Shown here in pieces: positions 38,630-47,749 of a DNA stretch of 64,000 bases. Under the pieces are notes generated by a model. It was not told the DNA's origin. It searched no databases and was given only the letters and a program-made list of their open reading frames with translations. The stretch is from the NCBI RefSeq assembly GCF_019130065.1, contig NZ_JAHSPG010000003.1, forward strand, positions 248,001 to 312,000. Direction: 5' to 3'. The first letter of the stretch is position 1, and each line of letters begins with the position of its first letter. This stretch comes from Pinibacter aurantiacus. GTDB lineage: Bacteria > Bacteroidota > Bacteroidia > Chitinophagales > Chitinophagaceae. Position numbers and translations under genes: made by a program.

Positions 38630-38714
38630 CCGCCGTTTTAAAGCACTGTAAATGACGCAGTTATCTAAATAATTCATTGATTTTTATTTAACTATTTATT
38701 AAAATTATTTACAC

Positions 38715-38722
38715 TACCTTTG
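38715..38722 (+). promoter_or_regulatory. -7 box (TACCTTTG) of the rhlE-type helicase gene
   Basis: TACCTTTG matches TAnnTTTG. Transcription would start near 38729, about 230 bases before the helicase ATG, giving a long leader. Confidence 0.55.
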
Positions 38723-38729
38723 CCCATCA

Positions 38730-38961
38730 TTTGAGCTTTCTTTTAGTCAAGAAATTATCATTCATCTTCTCCGGGTACTTCTTTTCTGATTTTTTCCTCA
38801 GATAATTTTTAGCTTATTGCATAAGCTCTATTCGCATTATTTGCAGCTATTAGTCCTGTATTAATATATATGTGCTCAATCTGTCATAATGTGAGCAATT
38901 AAACGTTGACCGTTGTACTATTTAAACAGGCGGTCATATTATTAGAAATTAAAAAGTTATA
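38730..38961 (+). promoter_or_regulatory. long structured 5' leader of the DEAD-box helicase mRNA
   Basis: In the leader three successive hairpins are visible: AGCTTA-TTGCA-TAAGCT (38811-38827), TGCTCA...TGAGCA (38873-38897) and TGACCG...CGGTCA (38907-38936), the last ending 25 bases before the ATG. Long structured leaders are typical of cold-shock-regulated helicase mRNAs, so temperature control or autoregulation is plausible but unproven. Confidence 0.5.
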
Positions 38962-40200
38962 ATGACATTTGAACAATTAGGTATTATTGAACCTATTCTA
39001 AAAGCACTTCAAAACGAAGGCTACACTACCCCCACCCCAATACAATTACAAGCCATACCTTCAGTATTAGAAAGAAGAGATCTTTTGGGTTGCGCGCAAA
39101 CAGGCACCGGCAAAACGGCTGCTTTTGCCATTCCCACTTTACAAATATTGCATGGTCTGCACGCTGATCACAAAGCGCACAGAAATATCCGCTCACTTAT
39201 TCTTACTCCTACAAGAGAATTGGCTATACAGATAAATGAAAGCTTTGCCTCATACGGTCGCAATACGGGTGTTAGGCACCAGGTTATTTTCGGCGGTGTT
39301 TCGCAGCATAACCAGGTAAATGCACTGCGCAATGGCACAGATATTTTGATCGCTACACCCGGAAGATTATTAGATCTCATAAACCAGGGTTACATATCGC
39401 TTCAGCATATCCAAATATTTGTGTTGGATGAAGCGGATCGCATGCTTGATATGGGTTTTATACACGATGTAAAAAAGGTAATAAAAGAACTGCCTGAAAA
39501 GAAACAAACATTGTTTTTCTCTGCAACTATGCCTCCGCAAATTGCACAGCTTGCGAATTCTCTTTTGCATTTTCCTGTAAAAGTAGAAGTGGCGCCTGTT
39601 TCATCAACAGCCGAAAAAATAGATCAGTCAGTGTTTTTTGTTAACAGGAAAGATAAACTGCAGTTACTGGTTCATTTGCTTCAGGCAAAAGCTATTGATC
39701 GTACCATTGTTTTTTCCAGAACAAAGCATGGTGCCGATAAAATTGCGAAAGGCCTTAAGAACATGAATATTTCTGCAGATGCTATTCATGGTGACAAATC
39801 ACAAAATGCCCGTCAAAATGCTTTAAGCAATTTTAAAAATGGCAACCTGCAGGTGTTAGTAGCTACCGATATTGCTGCAAGAGGGATTGACGTAGATGCA
39901 CTCTCGCATGTGATCAATTTTGATTTACCAAACATACCGGAAACATACGTTCACAGAATTGGGCGAACAGGCAGAGCAGGAACAAGCGGCATTGCTTTTT
40001 CATTTTGCGATAGCGAAGAACGTCCATTCCTGAACGATATTAATAAATTGATCGGGCTGAAAATTCCGGCGGAAAATCATCCGTTTGAAGTCTTCGAAAC
40101 TAAGCAAACTGCAACACCGGTTGTCGCAAAAAAATCTCCGCATAATGAGCCCGGCAAAAGCTTCAGGAGAAAAGAAAACACACGTAAGGCTCTTTCATAA
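38962..40200 (+). CDS. rhlE: DEAD-box RNA helicase (RhlE type)
   Basis: A 412-residue ATP-dependent RNA helicase with the complete motif set: Q motif FEQLGIIEPIL...TPIQ, Walker A AQTGTGKT (45-52), PTREL (83-87), DEAD in VLDEADRMLD (156-159), SAT (187-189), and HRIGRTGRAG near 330. The C-terminal tail (about 375-412) is short and basic (KSFRRKENTRK). These proteins remodel ribosomal RNA and mRNA decay complexes, often at low temperature. A small hypothetical gene follows 27 bases later. Confidence 0.93.
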   Translation: MTFEQLGIIEPILKALQNEGYTTPTPIQLQAIPSVLERRDLLGCAQTGTGKTAAFAIPTLQILHGLHADHKAHRNIRSLILTPTRELAIQINESFASYGRNTGVRHQVIFGGVSQHNQVNALRNGTDILIATPGRLLDLINQGYISLQHIQIFVLDEADRMLDMGFIHDVKKVIKELPEKKQTLFFSATMPPQIAQLANSLLHFPVKVEVAPVSSTAEKIDQSVFFVNRKDKLQLLVHLLQAKAIDRTIVFSRTKHGADKIAKGLKNMNISADAIHGDKSQNARQNALSNFKNGNLQVLVATDIAARGIDVDALSHVINFDLPNIPETYVHRIGRTGRAGTSGIAFSFCDSEERPFLNDINKLIGLKIPAENHPFEVFETKQTATPVVAKKSPHNEPGKSFRRKENTRKALS

Positions 40201-40227
40201 TTCAGTAACAATTTAAACACCTTCTAT

Positions 40228-40497
40228 ATGCACACAGAAGAAATTGAAAAGTTCATCGATTCCAAAACATCGTCTGAAACCAAAGTAAAAATTGACTTTA
40301 AGAAGAGGGAGGCGGTATATGGCCTTTTTGTAAAGGACAAAGATTACGATGATCTTAAGTCGAAGAATTTATGGAGAATTGTACCAAAATCTCAATTCGA
40401 AGAATACAGCAGGTCAAACAATATCGGCCTTGCCAAGATATTCAACGGAGTAGATTTTTCAAGACTTACCGTATACAAAGAAAAAGAAGTTGTATAA
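40228..40497 (+). CDS. small conserved-looking hypothetical protein
   Basis: An 89-residue cytoplasmic alpha/beta protein (MHTEEIEKFIDSKTSSETKVKI, then VYGLFVKDKDYDDLKSKNLWRI, then LAKIFNGVDFSRLTVY). It is 27 bases downstream of the helicase gene and shares its terminator, so it is the second gene of the unit. Family not recognised. Confidence 0.65.
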   Translation: MHTEEIEKFIDSKTSSETKVKIDFKKREAVYGLFVKDKDYDDLKSKNLWRIVPKSQFEEYSRSNNIGLAKIFNGVDFSRLTVYKEKEVV

Positions 40498-40506
40498 TAC
40501 TCAAAA

Positions 40507-40540
40507 GAGATGCCCCGAGTTTGGAGGCATCTCTTTTTTA
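40507..40540 (+). terminator. intrinsic terminator of the helicase operon
   Basis: GAGATGCC and GGCATCTC pair around CCGAGTTTGGA, followed by TTTTTTATT. Confidence 0.85.
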
Positions 40541-40543
40541 TTA

Positions 40544-40612
40544 AAAAGTCAAAAATCAAAAATCAAAAGTGCAGCGTCACCTTTTGACTTTTGATTTTTG
40601 ACTTTTGCCTTT
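40544..40612. repeat. family H inverted array (AAAAGTCAAAAATC)
   Basis: Left arm 40544-40568 (AAAAAGTCAAAAATCAAAA...) and right arm 40580-40612 (CTTTTGACTTTTGATTTT...). It lies between the convergent helicase-operon terminator and the lipoprotein gene. Confidence 0.85.
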
Positions 40613-40615
40613 AAC

Positions 40616-41566
40616 TTATTGATATTTTACAAAAAACGACCCTTTTGTTATTTGTCTTGTCTCCACCTGATCAAATGTTTCCCTTCCAACAAATTCAAAG
40701 GTGGCAGTCATGGTCTTTTTGGTTGGGTCATGTTGAGTAATTTTCAAAGTGCCCGACTCTGCAGAATACATTTTTGCGTCCATTCCATTTATTTCTGAGT
40801 AGTCCGTTGTATACAGCTGGCTAAACGGATCGTATGTATATGATCCCACTTTTGCATCTGGTGGTATGGTGAATGCAAAGACCTTATGTTCATCCGCACC
40901 CGCGATGTAAATCTGTCCCAGTATTACTTGCGCAGTAATCGTTTTCGCCTGCCACGCAGTTCCGTTGATAGTGGCCTTTAAATAAGCATCTCCTGTCGCG
41001 GGTGGCGTTGTAGGGCCAGTTGGGTCTGTTGGCAAAGAGGTGAAATATGTCAGCTCAAACAATCCTTCAGTTGCGGTATAACTGGTTCCGTCCGCAGGAT
41101 TAAATAGTTTAGATTGAAAAGTTCCTTTAATAATCTTCTTATCCGTATCGATAGAAGTTACAGTAACAGTACCATTTGCGTTCGTTGCAACGTCAGACGA
41201 CATTGAGGAATAAACATTTGCAGGTTTTGTGTAATCTGGTTCGAAAGCTACAAATCCTTTGGCCGCAGCGAAAGAAACGTCGTAAGTACCTATCGTATCT
41301 CCGGTGAGTGTGATGGTCATCATTTGACCATTACTACTAATGCCGGTTAGATTAATGACACCATCCATAATAGTGGCGCTTTGCTTATCTGCCGCTGCTT
41401 TCCAGTTTCCTCCATTAATGTTTGCAGTGAAGTTTCCGGATGAGTTATTGTTGTTGTTGTTGCCATTTTGACCAAGCTCGTAGCTTACTTCTTTTTGGCA
41501 TGAAGTCAAAGAGATAAGGGTTATTGCAGTCACTAAGAATGCAACAAGGGATTTAATTGGTTTCAT
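40616..41566 (-). CDS. lipoprotein with two DUF6252-like domains
   Basis: A 316-residue predicted lipoprotein: signal ending in LTSC (Cys23), an Asn/Gly-rich linker (32-44), and two beta-rich modules of similar layout (about 48-175 and 197-316). Each begins with a NFTANINGGNWKA / YLKATINGTAWQA phrase and continues through a TGDTIGTYDV / DAKVGSYTYD strand. The linker between modules is Pro/Thr-rich. Such domains occur in Bacteroidota surface lipoproteins; no function is known to me. Confidence 0.7.
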   Translation of the reverse strand: MKPIKSLVAFLVTAITLISLTSCQKEVSYELGQNGNNNNNNSSGNFTANINGGNWKAAADKQSATIMDGVINLTGISSNGQMMTITLTGDTIGTYDVSFAAAKGFVAFEPDYTKPANVYSSMSSDVATNANGTVTVTSIDTDKKIIKGTFQSKLFNPADGTSYTATEGLFELTYFTSLPTDPTGPTTPPATGDAYLKATINGTAWQAKTITAQVILGQIYIAGADEHKVFAFTIPPDAKVGSYTYDPFSQLYTTDYSEINGMDAKMYSAESGTLKITQHDPTKKTMTATFEFVGRETFDQVETRQITKGSFFVKYQ

Positions 41567-41701
41567 AAATTTTCTAATCTGTTACGAATATAGATAAACG
41601 CGTAAAAAAAGTTAAGGATTCCCCATAAAATACCTTGCGACCAACAAAAAATGAGTATTTACCACCTTGTTTATAAAGCCTCGGTAATTTATGCACTCAA
41701 A

Positions 41702-41839
41702 TATTTACCACTAAGGGCACAAGCCTCACTAAGAGATCCCTTAGTGTAACTTAGTGTTCTCAGTGCCTCAGTGATTATTGATAATGCTGCACATTCTAAC
41801 TCCTAACTCCTAATTCCTAATTTCTAATTTCTAATTCTA
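41702..41839. repeat. family G inverted array followed by a one-armed family C array
   Basis: Family G arms 41707-41735 (CCACTAAGGGCAC...) and 41739-41774 (CCTTAGTGTAACTTAG...). Family C units (CTAACTCCTAATTCC...) run from 41797 to 41839 and supply the TAG stop of the cmk gene (41837-41839). Confidence 0.8.
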
Positions 41840-42517
41840 CCCTATCTTCTCCTTCGCCCACCTCAGTGCAATCTCTAACTGCTGCTTCATCGTAAGATTG
41901 GTATTGTCGAGAACAATGGCGTCTTCTGCCTGCCTCAGCGGACTTACCTCACGGTGAGAATCTATGTAGTCGCGCATTTCCAGGTTGTTCTTTACCTCCT
42001 CTATAGTAACGTTTGGATTTTTTTCGAAGAGCTCTTTGAATCTTCTTTCCACACGTATAGCGTTATCTGCAGTCATGAAGATCTTTAATGCAGCTTTAGG
42101 GAAAACAACGGTTCCAATATCTCTTCCATCCATTACAATGCCCTTCTTTTCTCCCATCTGCTGTTGCTGCTTCACGGCAAACTGGCGCACTTCTTTTACA
42201 GCAGCCACTTCACTTACTTTTTCAGCCACCACAAGATCGCGGATCACATATTCAACGTTCTCATCGTTCAAGTACATTTCCGATTGCTTGCTGTGTTCGT
42301 TGTATCGAAAATCAAGCGTGATTTCTTTTAACGCTTCGTCTACAGCTTTGTGCTTCGTCCAGTCTACGTGATTGCGGAGAAAGTACAAAGTAATGGCTCT
42401 GTACATAGCACCACTGTCAATGTACACATAGTTCAGTTCTTTCGCTAATTGCTTGGCCAAAGTGCTTTTCCCGCAACTGCTCCACCCGTCTATCGTTATA
42501 ATTATTTTCTTGTGCAT
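41837..42517 (-). CDS. cmk: cytidylate kinase
   Basis: A 226-residue nucleoside-monophosphate kinase phosphorylating CMP/dCMP with ATP. Walker A GWSSCGKST (11-19), the CMP-binding part with YIDSGAMYRA (32-41), DGRDIGT (about 129-135), and the LID arginines in MRDYIDSHREVSPL. Length normal. It is downstream of clpC but separated by a terminator and a repeat module. The stop codon belongs to the repeat array. Confidence 0.94.
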   Translation of the reverse strand: MHKKIIITIDGWSSCGKSTLAKQLAKELNYVYIDSGAMYRAITLYFLRNHVDWTKHKAVDEALKEITLDFRYNEHSKQSEMYLNDENVEYVIRDLVVAEKVSEVAAVKEVRQFAVKQQQQMGEKKGIVMDGRDIGTVVFPKAALKIFMTADNAIRVERRFKELFEKNPNVTIEEVKNNLEMRDYIDSHREVSPLRQAEDAIVLDNTNLTMKQQLEIALRWAKEKIG

Positions 42518-42529
42518 CAGAGTTATTTT

Positions 42530-42737
42530 GTTTCACGCAAGGATTTCACGCAAAGGCGCAAAGAAAAGACAAAGTTCGCAAAGGCTTTTTACATTTCACG
42601 CGGCGAGCGCAACGAAGCAGCGACGCAACGGAATTTCTTTCAGTACAAATGCTACGTCTCTCTCAGGCAAATTACTCTTCAAAAAATCAGCGCCAATCTG
42701 CTAAATCTGTGTCATCTGCGTGCTCTCTCGGCAAAAA
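42530..42737. repeat. composite family J + family I module, inverted orientation
   Basis: 42530-42640 is family J in inverse orientation (TTTCACGCAAAGGCGCAAAG...), and 42686-42737 is inverse family I (AATCTGTGTCATCTGCGTG). Together they mirror the module at 33755-33885. Confidence 0.75.
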
Positions 42738-42738
42738 T

Positions 42739-42771
42739 AAAAAAAGGAGTACAACATAGGCTGTACTCCTT
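42739..42771 (-). terminator. intrinsic terminator of clpC
   Basis: On the minus strand AAGGAGTACA and TGTACTCCTT pair around a GCCTATGT loop, followed by TTTTTTATTTTT. Confidence 0.85.
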
Positions 42772-42792
42772 AACTATTAATTTATTTCTTTT

Positions 42793-45324
42793 TTATGCCT
42801 GAGATTTCTCAGAAGAAATTTTTGATTCTTTTAAACTGAATTTGATCTTACTGTTTTCTTTATCCAGATCTGCTACCAGAATATCGCCGTTTTTCACTTG
42901 CATATTCAGTATTTCTTCTGCTAAAGGATCTTCCAGGTATTTCTGAATCGCTCTGTGTAATGGTCTTGCACCAAACTGCACATCATAACCTTTTTCTGCA
43001 AGGAAGCTTTTCGCTTCTTCTGTCAGTTCAAGTGTAAAGCCAAGATTGGTCAGGCGTTTCAATACACCTTTCATCAGTATATCAATAATGGTGAAGATAT
43101 TTTCTTTTGACAAAGAATTGAATATGATCACATCATCAATACGGTTAAGGAACTCAGGAGAGAAAGTACGTTTCAATGCTTTCTCAATTACCGCTCTGCT
43201 GTTTTCTTCAGAATTAGCAGTTCTTGCAGCAGTTGCAAAACCTACACCTTCACCGAAATCTTTCAATTGGCGAACACCAATGTTAGATGTCATAATGATC
43301 AGTGAGTTTTTGAAATCTACTTTGCGGCCGAGTCCGTCAGTAAGCTGACCATCATCCAGTACCTGCAACAAAATGTTGTAGATATCCGGGTGAGCTTTTT
43401 CAATCTCGTCGAGCAGGATCACTGAGTAAGGTTTACGTCTTACTTTTTCAGTAAGCTGGCCACCTTCTTCATAACCCACATAGCCCGGAGGCGCACCTAC
43501 TAAACGGCTCACGGTGAATTTTTCCATGTATTCACTCATGTCGATTCTTATCAGTGCATCTTCGCTATCGAAGAGATATCTTGCCAATGATCTTGCCAAC
43601 TCAGTTTTACCAACCCCTGTAGGACCAAGGAAGATGAAGCTACCAACAGGTTTCTTAGGATCTTTCAATCCCACACGGTTACGTTGAATGGCTTTCACCA
43701 CTTTTTGAATGGCTTCATCCTGACCAACCACCATGTCGCGCATGTCATTACTCATATTGCGCAGCTTTTCTGTTTCAGCCTGCACCATGCGTTTTACAGG
43801 AATACCTGTCATCATGCTCACTACTTCGGCGATAGCGTCTTCGTCTATCGGGTAGCGTTTGTGTTTGCTTTCTTCTTCCCAGTTCAGTTTGGCTTTTTCA
43901 AGCTCTTCCTGTAAGCGTTTTTCTGTATCGCGTAAAGAAGCGGCTTCTTCAAACTTCTGGCTCTTAACAACTTTGTTTTTTTCGTTCTTCACATCTTCGA
44001 TCTTCTTTTCAAGATCTACGATTTCCTGAGGAACGTTGATATTTTTCAAGTGCACTCTGGCACCCACTTCATCCAGCACGTCGATTGCTTTGTCTGGCAA
44101 CAAACGATCGGTCATGTAGCGGTCACTCAGTTTAACACAAGCTTCGATTGCTTCCGGAGAATAAGAAACGTTGTGATAATCTTCGTATTTGCTTTGAATG
44201 TTTGTTAATATCTGGATCGTTTCTTCTACACTTGGTGGCTCTACAATTACTTTTTGGAAACGACGGTCAAGTGCACCATCTTTTTCAATGTACATTCTAT
44301 ACTCATCCAAAGTAGAAGCACCTATGCATTGCAGTTCGCCACGTGCCAATGCCGGCTTGAAGATATTTGAAGCATCCAGTGAACCGCTGGCACCACCGGC
44401 ACCTACGATTGTGTGGATCTCATCGATGAACAGGATCACGTCGCGGTTCTTTTCCAACTCGTTCATGATCGCTTTCATTCTTTCTTCAAACTGTCCACGG
44501 TATTTTGTACCTGCTACCAAAGCAGCAAGGTCAAGCGAAATAACTCTTTTGTCAAACAACACGCGGGATACATTACGCTGAACGATACGAAGAGCGAGCC
44601 CTTCAACGATAGCTGTTTTACCAACTCCCGGTTCACCGATCAGTATCGGGTTGTTTTTCTTTCTGCGAGAAAGGATCTGTGAAACTCTCTCGATTTCTTC
44701 CTCACGACCAACAATAGGGTCGAGGGAGCCTGTTTCTGCAAGTCGCGTAATATCACGTCCGAAGTTGTCTAGTACAGGTGTTTTACTTTTTGTGTTTCCT
44801 GTGGTCTTAGATTTTTGTTGAGCAAATTTTTTCTCCTCGTCAAAATCGTCTTCATTCTCATCAGAAAATTCACTCCTTACTTCATTGCTTCTTACCACGC
44901 CAAGTTCATTTCTAAAAATGTCGTAATCCACATCAAATTGATTTAAGATTTGCGTAGCAATGTTTTCTTTGTTCTTTAAGATTGAAAGCATCAAGTGCTC
45001 TGTTTCTACAGTTGGGCTTTTCAAGGCTTTTGCTTCCAAAACAGTTACTCTTATAACTTTCTCTGCCTGCTTGGTCAGTGGTAGGCTATTAATGTTTGCG
45101 ATATTCTTGCCTGTCTTATCCTTAACTGCCATTTCCACTTCCTTTCGCAGTTCATAGAGATCAACATTAAAGCTCTTCAGAATTTTTATGGCCGTATTCT
45201 CCCCTTCTCTTATCAGTCCAAGCAACAAGTGCTCGGTGCCGATAAAATCATTCCCCAGCCGTAAAGCCTCTTCCCTGCTAAACGAAATAATCTCTTTTAC
45301 CTGGGCTGAAAAATTATTATCCAT
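42793..45324 (-). CDS. clpC: ATP-dependent Clp protease ATP-binding subunit ClpC
   Basis: An 843-residue Hsp100/Clp AAA+ unfoldase. The start [20 protein letters not shown] at 45324 matches the family N-terminus; 30 extra in-frame codons upstream to 45414 are hydrophobic and not family-like. Order: double Clp-N repeat (1-145), first AAA+ module with [12 protein letters not shown] motif region with [19 protein letters not shown] (middle), second AAA+ module with GPTGVGKTE and [10 protein letters not shown]2 small domain near the C-terminus. It feeds proteins to ClpP and acts in stress proteolysis. A good promoter lies upstream. Confidence 0.94.
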   Translation of the reverse strand: MDNNFSAQVKEIISFSREEALRLGNDFIGTEHLLLGLIREGENTAIKILKSFNVDLYELRKEVEMAVKDKTGKNIANINSLPLTKQAEKVIRVTVLEAKALKSPTVETEHLMLSILKNKENIATQILNQFDVDYDIFRNELGVVRSNEVRSEFSDENEDDFDEEKKFAQQKSKTTGNTKSKTPVLDNFGRDITRLAETGSLDPIVGREEEIERVSQILSRRKKNNPILIGEPGVGKTAIVEGLALRIVQRNVSRVLFDKRVISLDLAALVAGTKYRGQFEERMKAIMNELEKNRDVILFIDEIHTIVGAGGASGSLDASNIFKPALARGELQCIGASTLDEYRMYIEKDGALDRRFQKVIVEPPSVEETIQILTNIQSKYEDYHNVSYSPEAIEACVKLSDRYMTDRLLPDKAIDVLDEVGARVHLKNINVPQEIVDLEKKIEDVKNEKNKVVKSQKFEEAASLRDTEKRLQEELEKAKLNWEEESKHKRYPIDEDAIAEVVSMMTGIPVKRMVQAETEKLRNMSNDMRDMVVGQDEAIQKVVKAIQRNRVGLKDPKKPVGSFIFLGPTGVGKTELARSLARYLFDSEDALIRIDMSEYMEKFTVSRLVGAPPGYVGYEEGGQLTEKVRRKPYSVILLDEIEKAHPDIYNILLQVLDDGQLTDGLGRKVDFKNSLIIMTSNIGVRQLKDFGEGVGFATAARTANSEENSRAVIEKALKRTFSPEFLNRIDDVIIFNSLSKENIFTIIDILMKGVLKRLTNLGFTLELTEEAKSFLAEKGYDVQFGARPLHRAIQKYLEDPLAEEILNMQVKNGDILVADLDKENSKIKFSLKESKISSEKSQA

Positions 45325-45354
45325 TTTATTTAATTGTGTGTGATACAATATTAA

Positions 45355-45380
45355 CAAATATATTTGACTTACTGTTGCAA
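45355..45380 (-). promoter_or_regulatory. Bacteroidota-type promoter of clpC
   Basis: On the minus strand TTG (45378-45380) and TATATTTG (45355-45362) are 15 bases apart, slightly closer than typical. The transcript would start about 30 bases before the ATG at 45324. Confidence 0.5.
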
Positions 45381-45484
45381 CATAATAACGTAGTGAGCAG
45401 AGTATTATTAACATTTACGAGAGAATGTGCAAAAAATATTTCGACTAACTAACGTTAACATTACAATATATAAAAGAACAGATT

Positions 45485-45862
45485 ATGATGGTCAAAATTG
45501 ATACCAAGGAAAAATTCCATGTCATAACATTACTTGACGAGACTATTGCTGCTAATATGACAGCAGAACTGGCTGAAAGATTGCTTCCGTACCTGCAAAA
45601 TGTCGTTAAAAATGTCGTATTAATCATGGAAAAGGTAACGACAATTGACGAACCTGCCGCCGACGAGTTACTAAATATACAACAACAATATTATGATAAT
45701 GGCGCTTCATTCGTTATTTGTCAGTTGCAACCCGATGTAGAGAAGTTTCTCCTCGATACGGATAAGCTGGAAATGATGAACGTTACACCCACAGAAAGTG
45801 AAGCATGGGATATTGTACAAATGGAAGAAATAGAAAGAGAACTGGGCGGAGACGACTTGTAG
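45485..45862 (+). CDS. STAS-domain protein (anti-sigma factor antagonist-like)
   Basis: A 125-residue single STAS domain: LLDETIAANMTAELAERLLPYLQNVV (first helix), VVLIMEKVTTIDEPAADELLNIQ (the VxLDxSxvxxidSxgl-like strand), ending in an acidic tail GGDDL. The usual phosphorylatable serine position of SpoIIAA-type proteins reads ASFVIC/VTTIDEPAAD, so phospho-control is uncertain. No partner kinase or phosphatase is adjacent. The first repeat unit of family K starts directly at the stop codon. Confidence 0.75.
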   Translation: MMVKIDTKEKFHVITLLDETIAANMTAELAERLLPYLQNVVKNVVLIMEKVTTIDEPAADELLNIQQQYYDNGASFVICQLQPDVEKFLLDTDKLEMMNVTPTESEAWDIVQMEEIERELGGDDL

Positions 45863-45966
45863 AGACGGATGATAATCCGTCTCCATCGCGAAAATGACGA
45901 TATGATTGCGAAATGACGCAATGAATGCGAAATGACGATATGCGGAGACGGATTATCATCCGTCTC
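45862..45966. repeat. family K inverted repeat (GAGACGGATGATAATCC)
   Basis: GAGACGGATGATAATCCGTC at the left (itself a palindrome) and its inverse near 45945-45966; the middle repeats GCGAAATGACGATATG-type units. Stop-rich on the left arm. Confidence 0.75.
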
Positions 45967-45995
45967 TACGACGAAACACAAAACCAAACTGCCTT

Positions 45996-47459
45996 ATGAC
46001 CGAAACAACAACTGCAACTGAAACAACAACCAAAACCGGCTTCATTCCATCCCTTCGCCTGCTAGATGCTACGATGATCGTGGCGGGCTCAATGATAGGC
46101 TCGGGAATTTTTATCGTAACGGCAGATATTGCCCGCAATGTGGGCAGCGCCTGGTGGATCGTTATGGTATGGCTTATCACGGGGTTCATGACCATTGTGG
46201 CGGCGGTGAGCTACGGCGAGCTGAGCGGCATGTTTCCTAAAGCGGGTGGCCAATACACTTACCTGCGTGAATCTTACAATCCTTTAACAGGTTTTCTTTA
46301 CGGCTGGAGCTTTTTCGCAGTCATTCAAACAGGCACCATTGCTGCGGTGGGCGTGGCTTTTGCCAAATATGCTGGATACTTCTGGCCTGCGCTGAATATG
46401 ACCAGCGAAAACATTCTTTTTTCCGTTGGATCTGTTAGCATCTACCCCGCCCAGATAATTGCGATTGCCATTATTCTGTTGCTTACCTGGATCAATTCCA
46501 GGGGCGTTGAAAATGGCAAGCTTATTCAAACGACTTTTACCGTTTCCAAACTGATCGCCATGTTCGGGCTTTTGGCCTTTGGTTTCCTTTTGGCAAAGCA
46601 CAGTTTCTGGCACGAAAACTTTGCCGGGGGCTGGAATGCAGCGCAAGATCTTGGGGAAAAAAATACACAAGGTGTGCTCGTGCCAACGGGCTGGAAATCA
46701 ATTGGTGGGGTCGCCTTGATAGGCGCAATCGCTGCTGCCATGACCGGCTCACTTTTCAGCAGCGTGGCATGGGAAGGCGTTACGTTTATTGCCGGGGAGA
46801 TCAAGAATCCAAAGCGCAATATCGGCCTAAGCCTTGCCCTTGGAACCTTCATCGTTACCCTTATTTACATCGGCATGAACCTGATGTACCTGAACGTGCT
46901 TCCGCTTAATGAAATAGCTTTTCCACAGGAGGACCGCATTGCCGTGGCTGCAGCCAGCAAACTATTCAGTACGGCAGGTCCTATTGTAATAGCCATTCTT
47001 ATTATGGTTTCAACTTTTGGTTGTAACAATGGCTTGATCCTCGCCGGTGCAAGGGTTTATTATACCATGGCAAATGATGGCGTGTTTTTCAAAAAAGCGG
47101 GCCAGTTGAATCGTTTTCACGTACCACAATGGGCACTTTGGGCGCAAGCCATTATGGCATCTGTACTTTGCCTTAGCGGTCGTTATGGTGACCTGCTGGA
47201 CATGGTGAGTTTTGTGGTGGTTATTTTCTACATCCTTACTATTATCGGCATCTTTATTTTAAGGAAAAAAATGCCAAATGCAGAAAGACCTTATAAAGCA
47301 TTTGGATATCCGGTTTTGCCAATCATCTACATCATTCTGGGTCTTACTTTTTGCGGATTTCTTTTGTATATGAAGCCGCTGTATGCTGTGCTGGGATTGG
47401 TAATTGCGCTGATCGGCATTCCGATTTATTACGTGGCCATTTCGAACAAATCCAAATAA
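45996..47459 (+). CDS. amino-acid permease (APC superfamily)
   Basis: A 487-residue membrane transporter with about 12 predicted membrane segments. The N-terminus has GSMIGSGIFI (31-40), the APC consensus first-helix signature, and the SYGELSGMFPKAGGQYTYLRE segment follows in helix 2/3. Substrates and direction (amino-acid uptake or exchange) cannot be told apart by sequence. It lies between a repeat-filled spacer and a second one; the next gene is rfaE1. Confidence 0.9.
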   Translation: MTETTTATETTTKTGFIPSLRLLDATMIVAGSMIGSGIFIVTADIARNVGSAWWIVMVWLITGFMTIVAAVSYGELSGMFPKAGGQYTYLRESYNPLTGFLYGWSFFAVIQTGTIAAVGVAFAKYAGYFWPALNMTSENILFSVGSVSIYPAQIIAIAIILLLTWINSRGVENGKLIQTTFTVSKLIAMFGLLAFGFLLAKHSFWHENFAGGWNAAQDLGEKNTQGVLVPTGWKSIGGVALIGAIAAAMTGSLFSSVAWEGVTFIAGEIKNPKRNIGLSLALGTFIVTLIYIGMNLMYLNVLPLNEIAFPQEDRIAVAAASKLFSTAGPIVIAILIMVSTFGCNNGLILAGARVYYTMANDGVFFKKAGQLNRFHVPQWALWAQAIMASVLCLSGRYGDLLDMVSFVVVIFYILTIIGIFILRKKMPNAERPYKAFGYPVLPIIYIILGLTFCGFLLYMKPLYAVLGLVIALIGIPIYYVAISNKSK

Positions 47460-47461
47460 AG

Positions 47462-47693
47462 ACGGCACACAGATGACACGGATTGGACGGATTTACACGG
47501 ATTTTTTCTTGTCATAAGTTTTCGAAATAAATGTAGAAGTCCCGACAAATATGTTTTGTCGGGACTTCTACATTTATGGTTTGAGGCAATAGCTTGTATC
47601 CCAATTGGCTTATGTTCGACCTCTACTCAGTGGAGCACTAATTTTCTTTTGAACAAAATCCGTGTAAATCCGTCCAATCCGTGTCAACGAGTG
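47462..47693. repeat. family I inverted pair around a perfect palindrome
   Basis: Left arm 47462-47506 (GATGACACGGATTGG...) and right arm 47651-47693 (GTAAATCCGTCCAATCC...) enclose the permease terminator. The region fills the 290-base spacer before rfaE1. Confidence 0.85.
47531..47573. terminator. perfect 43-bp palindrome, terminator of the permease gene
   Basis: ATGTAGAAGTCCCGACAAA and its exact mirror TTTGTCGGGACTTCTACAT surround a short TATGT loop. Confidence 0.8.
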
Positions 47694-47719
47694 CCTAAGG
47701 TTTTTTGACCTTTGATCTC

Positions 47720-47727
47720 TACATTTG
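47720..47727 (+). promoter_or_regulatory. possible -7 box (TACATTTG) of rfaE1
   Basis: TACATTTG fits TAnnTTTG, 23 bases before the rfaE1 start. The best upstream TTG (47705-47707) is closer than the ideal spacing. Confidence 0.45.
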
Positions 47728-47749
47728 CGTTTCAAACCGATAAAGAACA

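Noticed and set aside
42449-42802. Plus-strand open frames antisense to cmk and the clpC end
   Set aside because: They read family J repeat DNA and the opposite strand of real genes.
45324-45414. ClpC start at 45414 with 30 extra residues
   Set aside because: The extension is hydrophobic and unlike the ClpC family, and it would lie over the promoter at 45355-45380.
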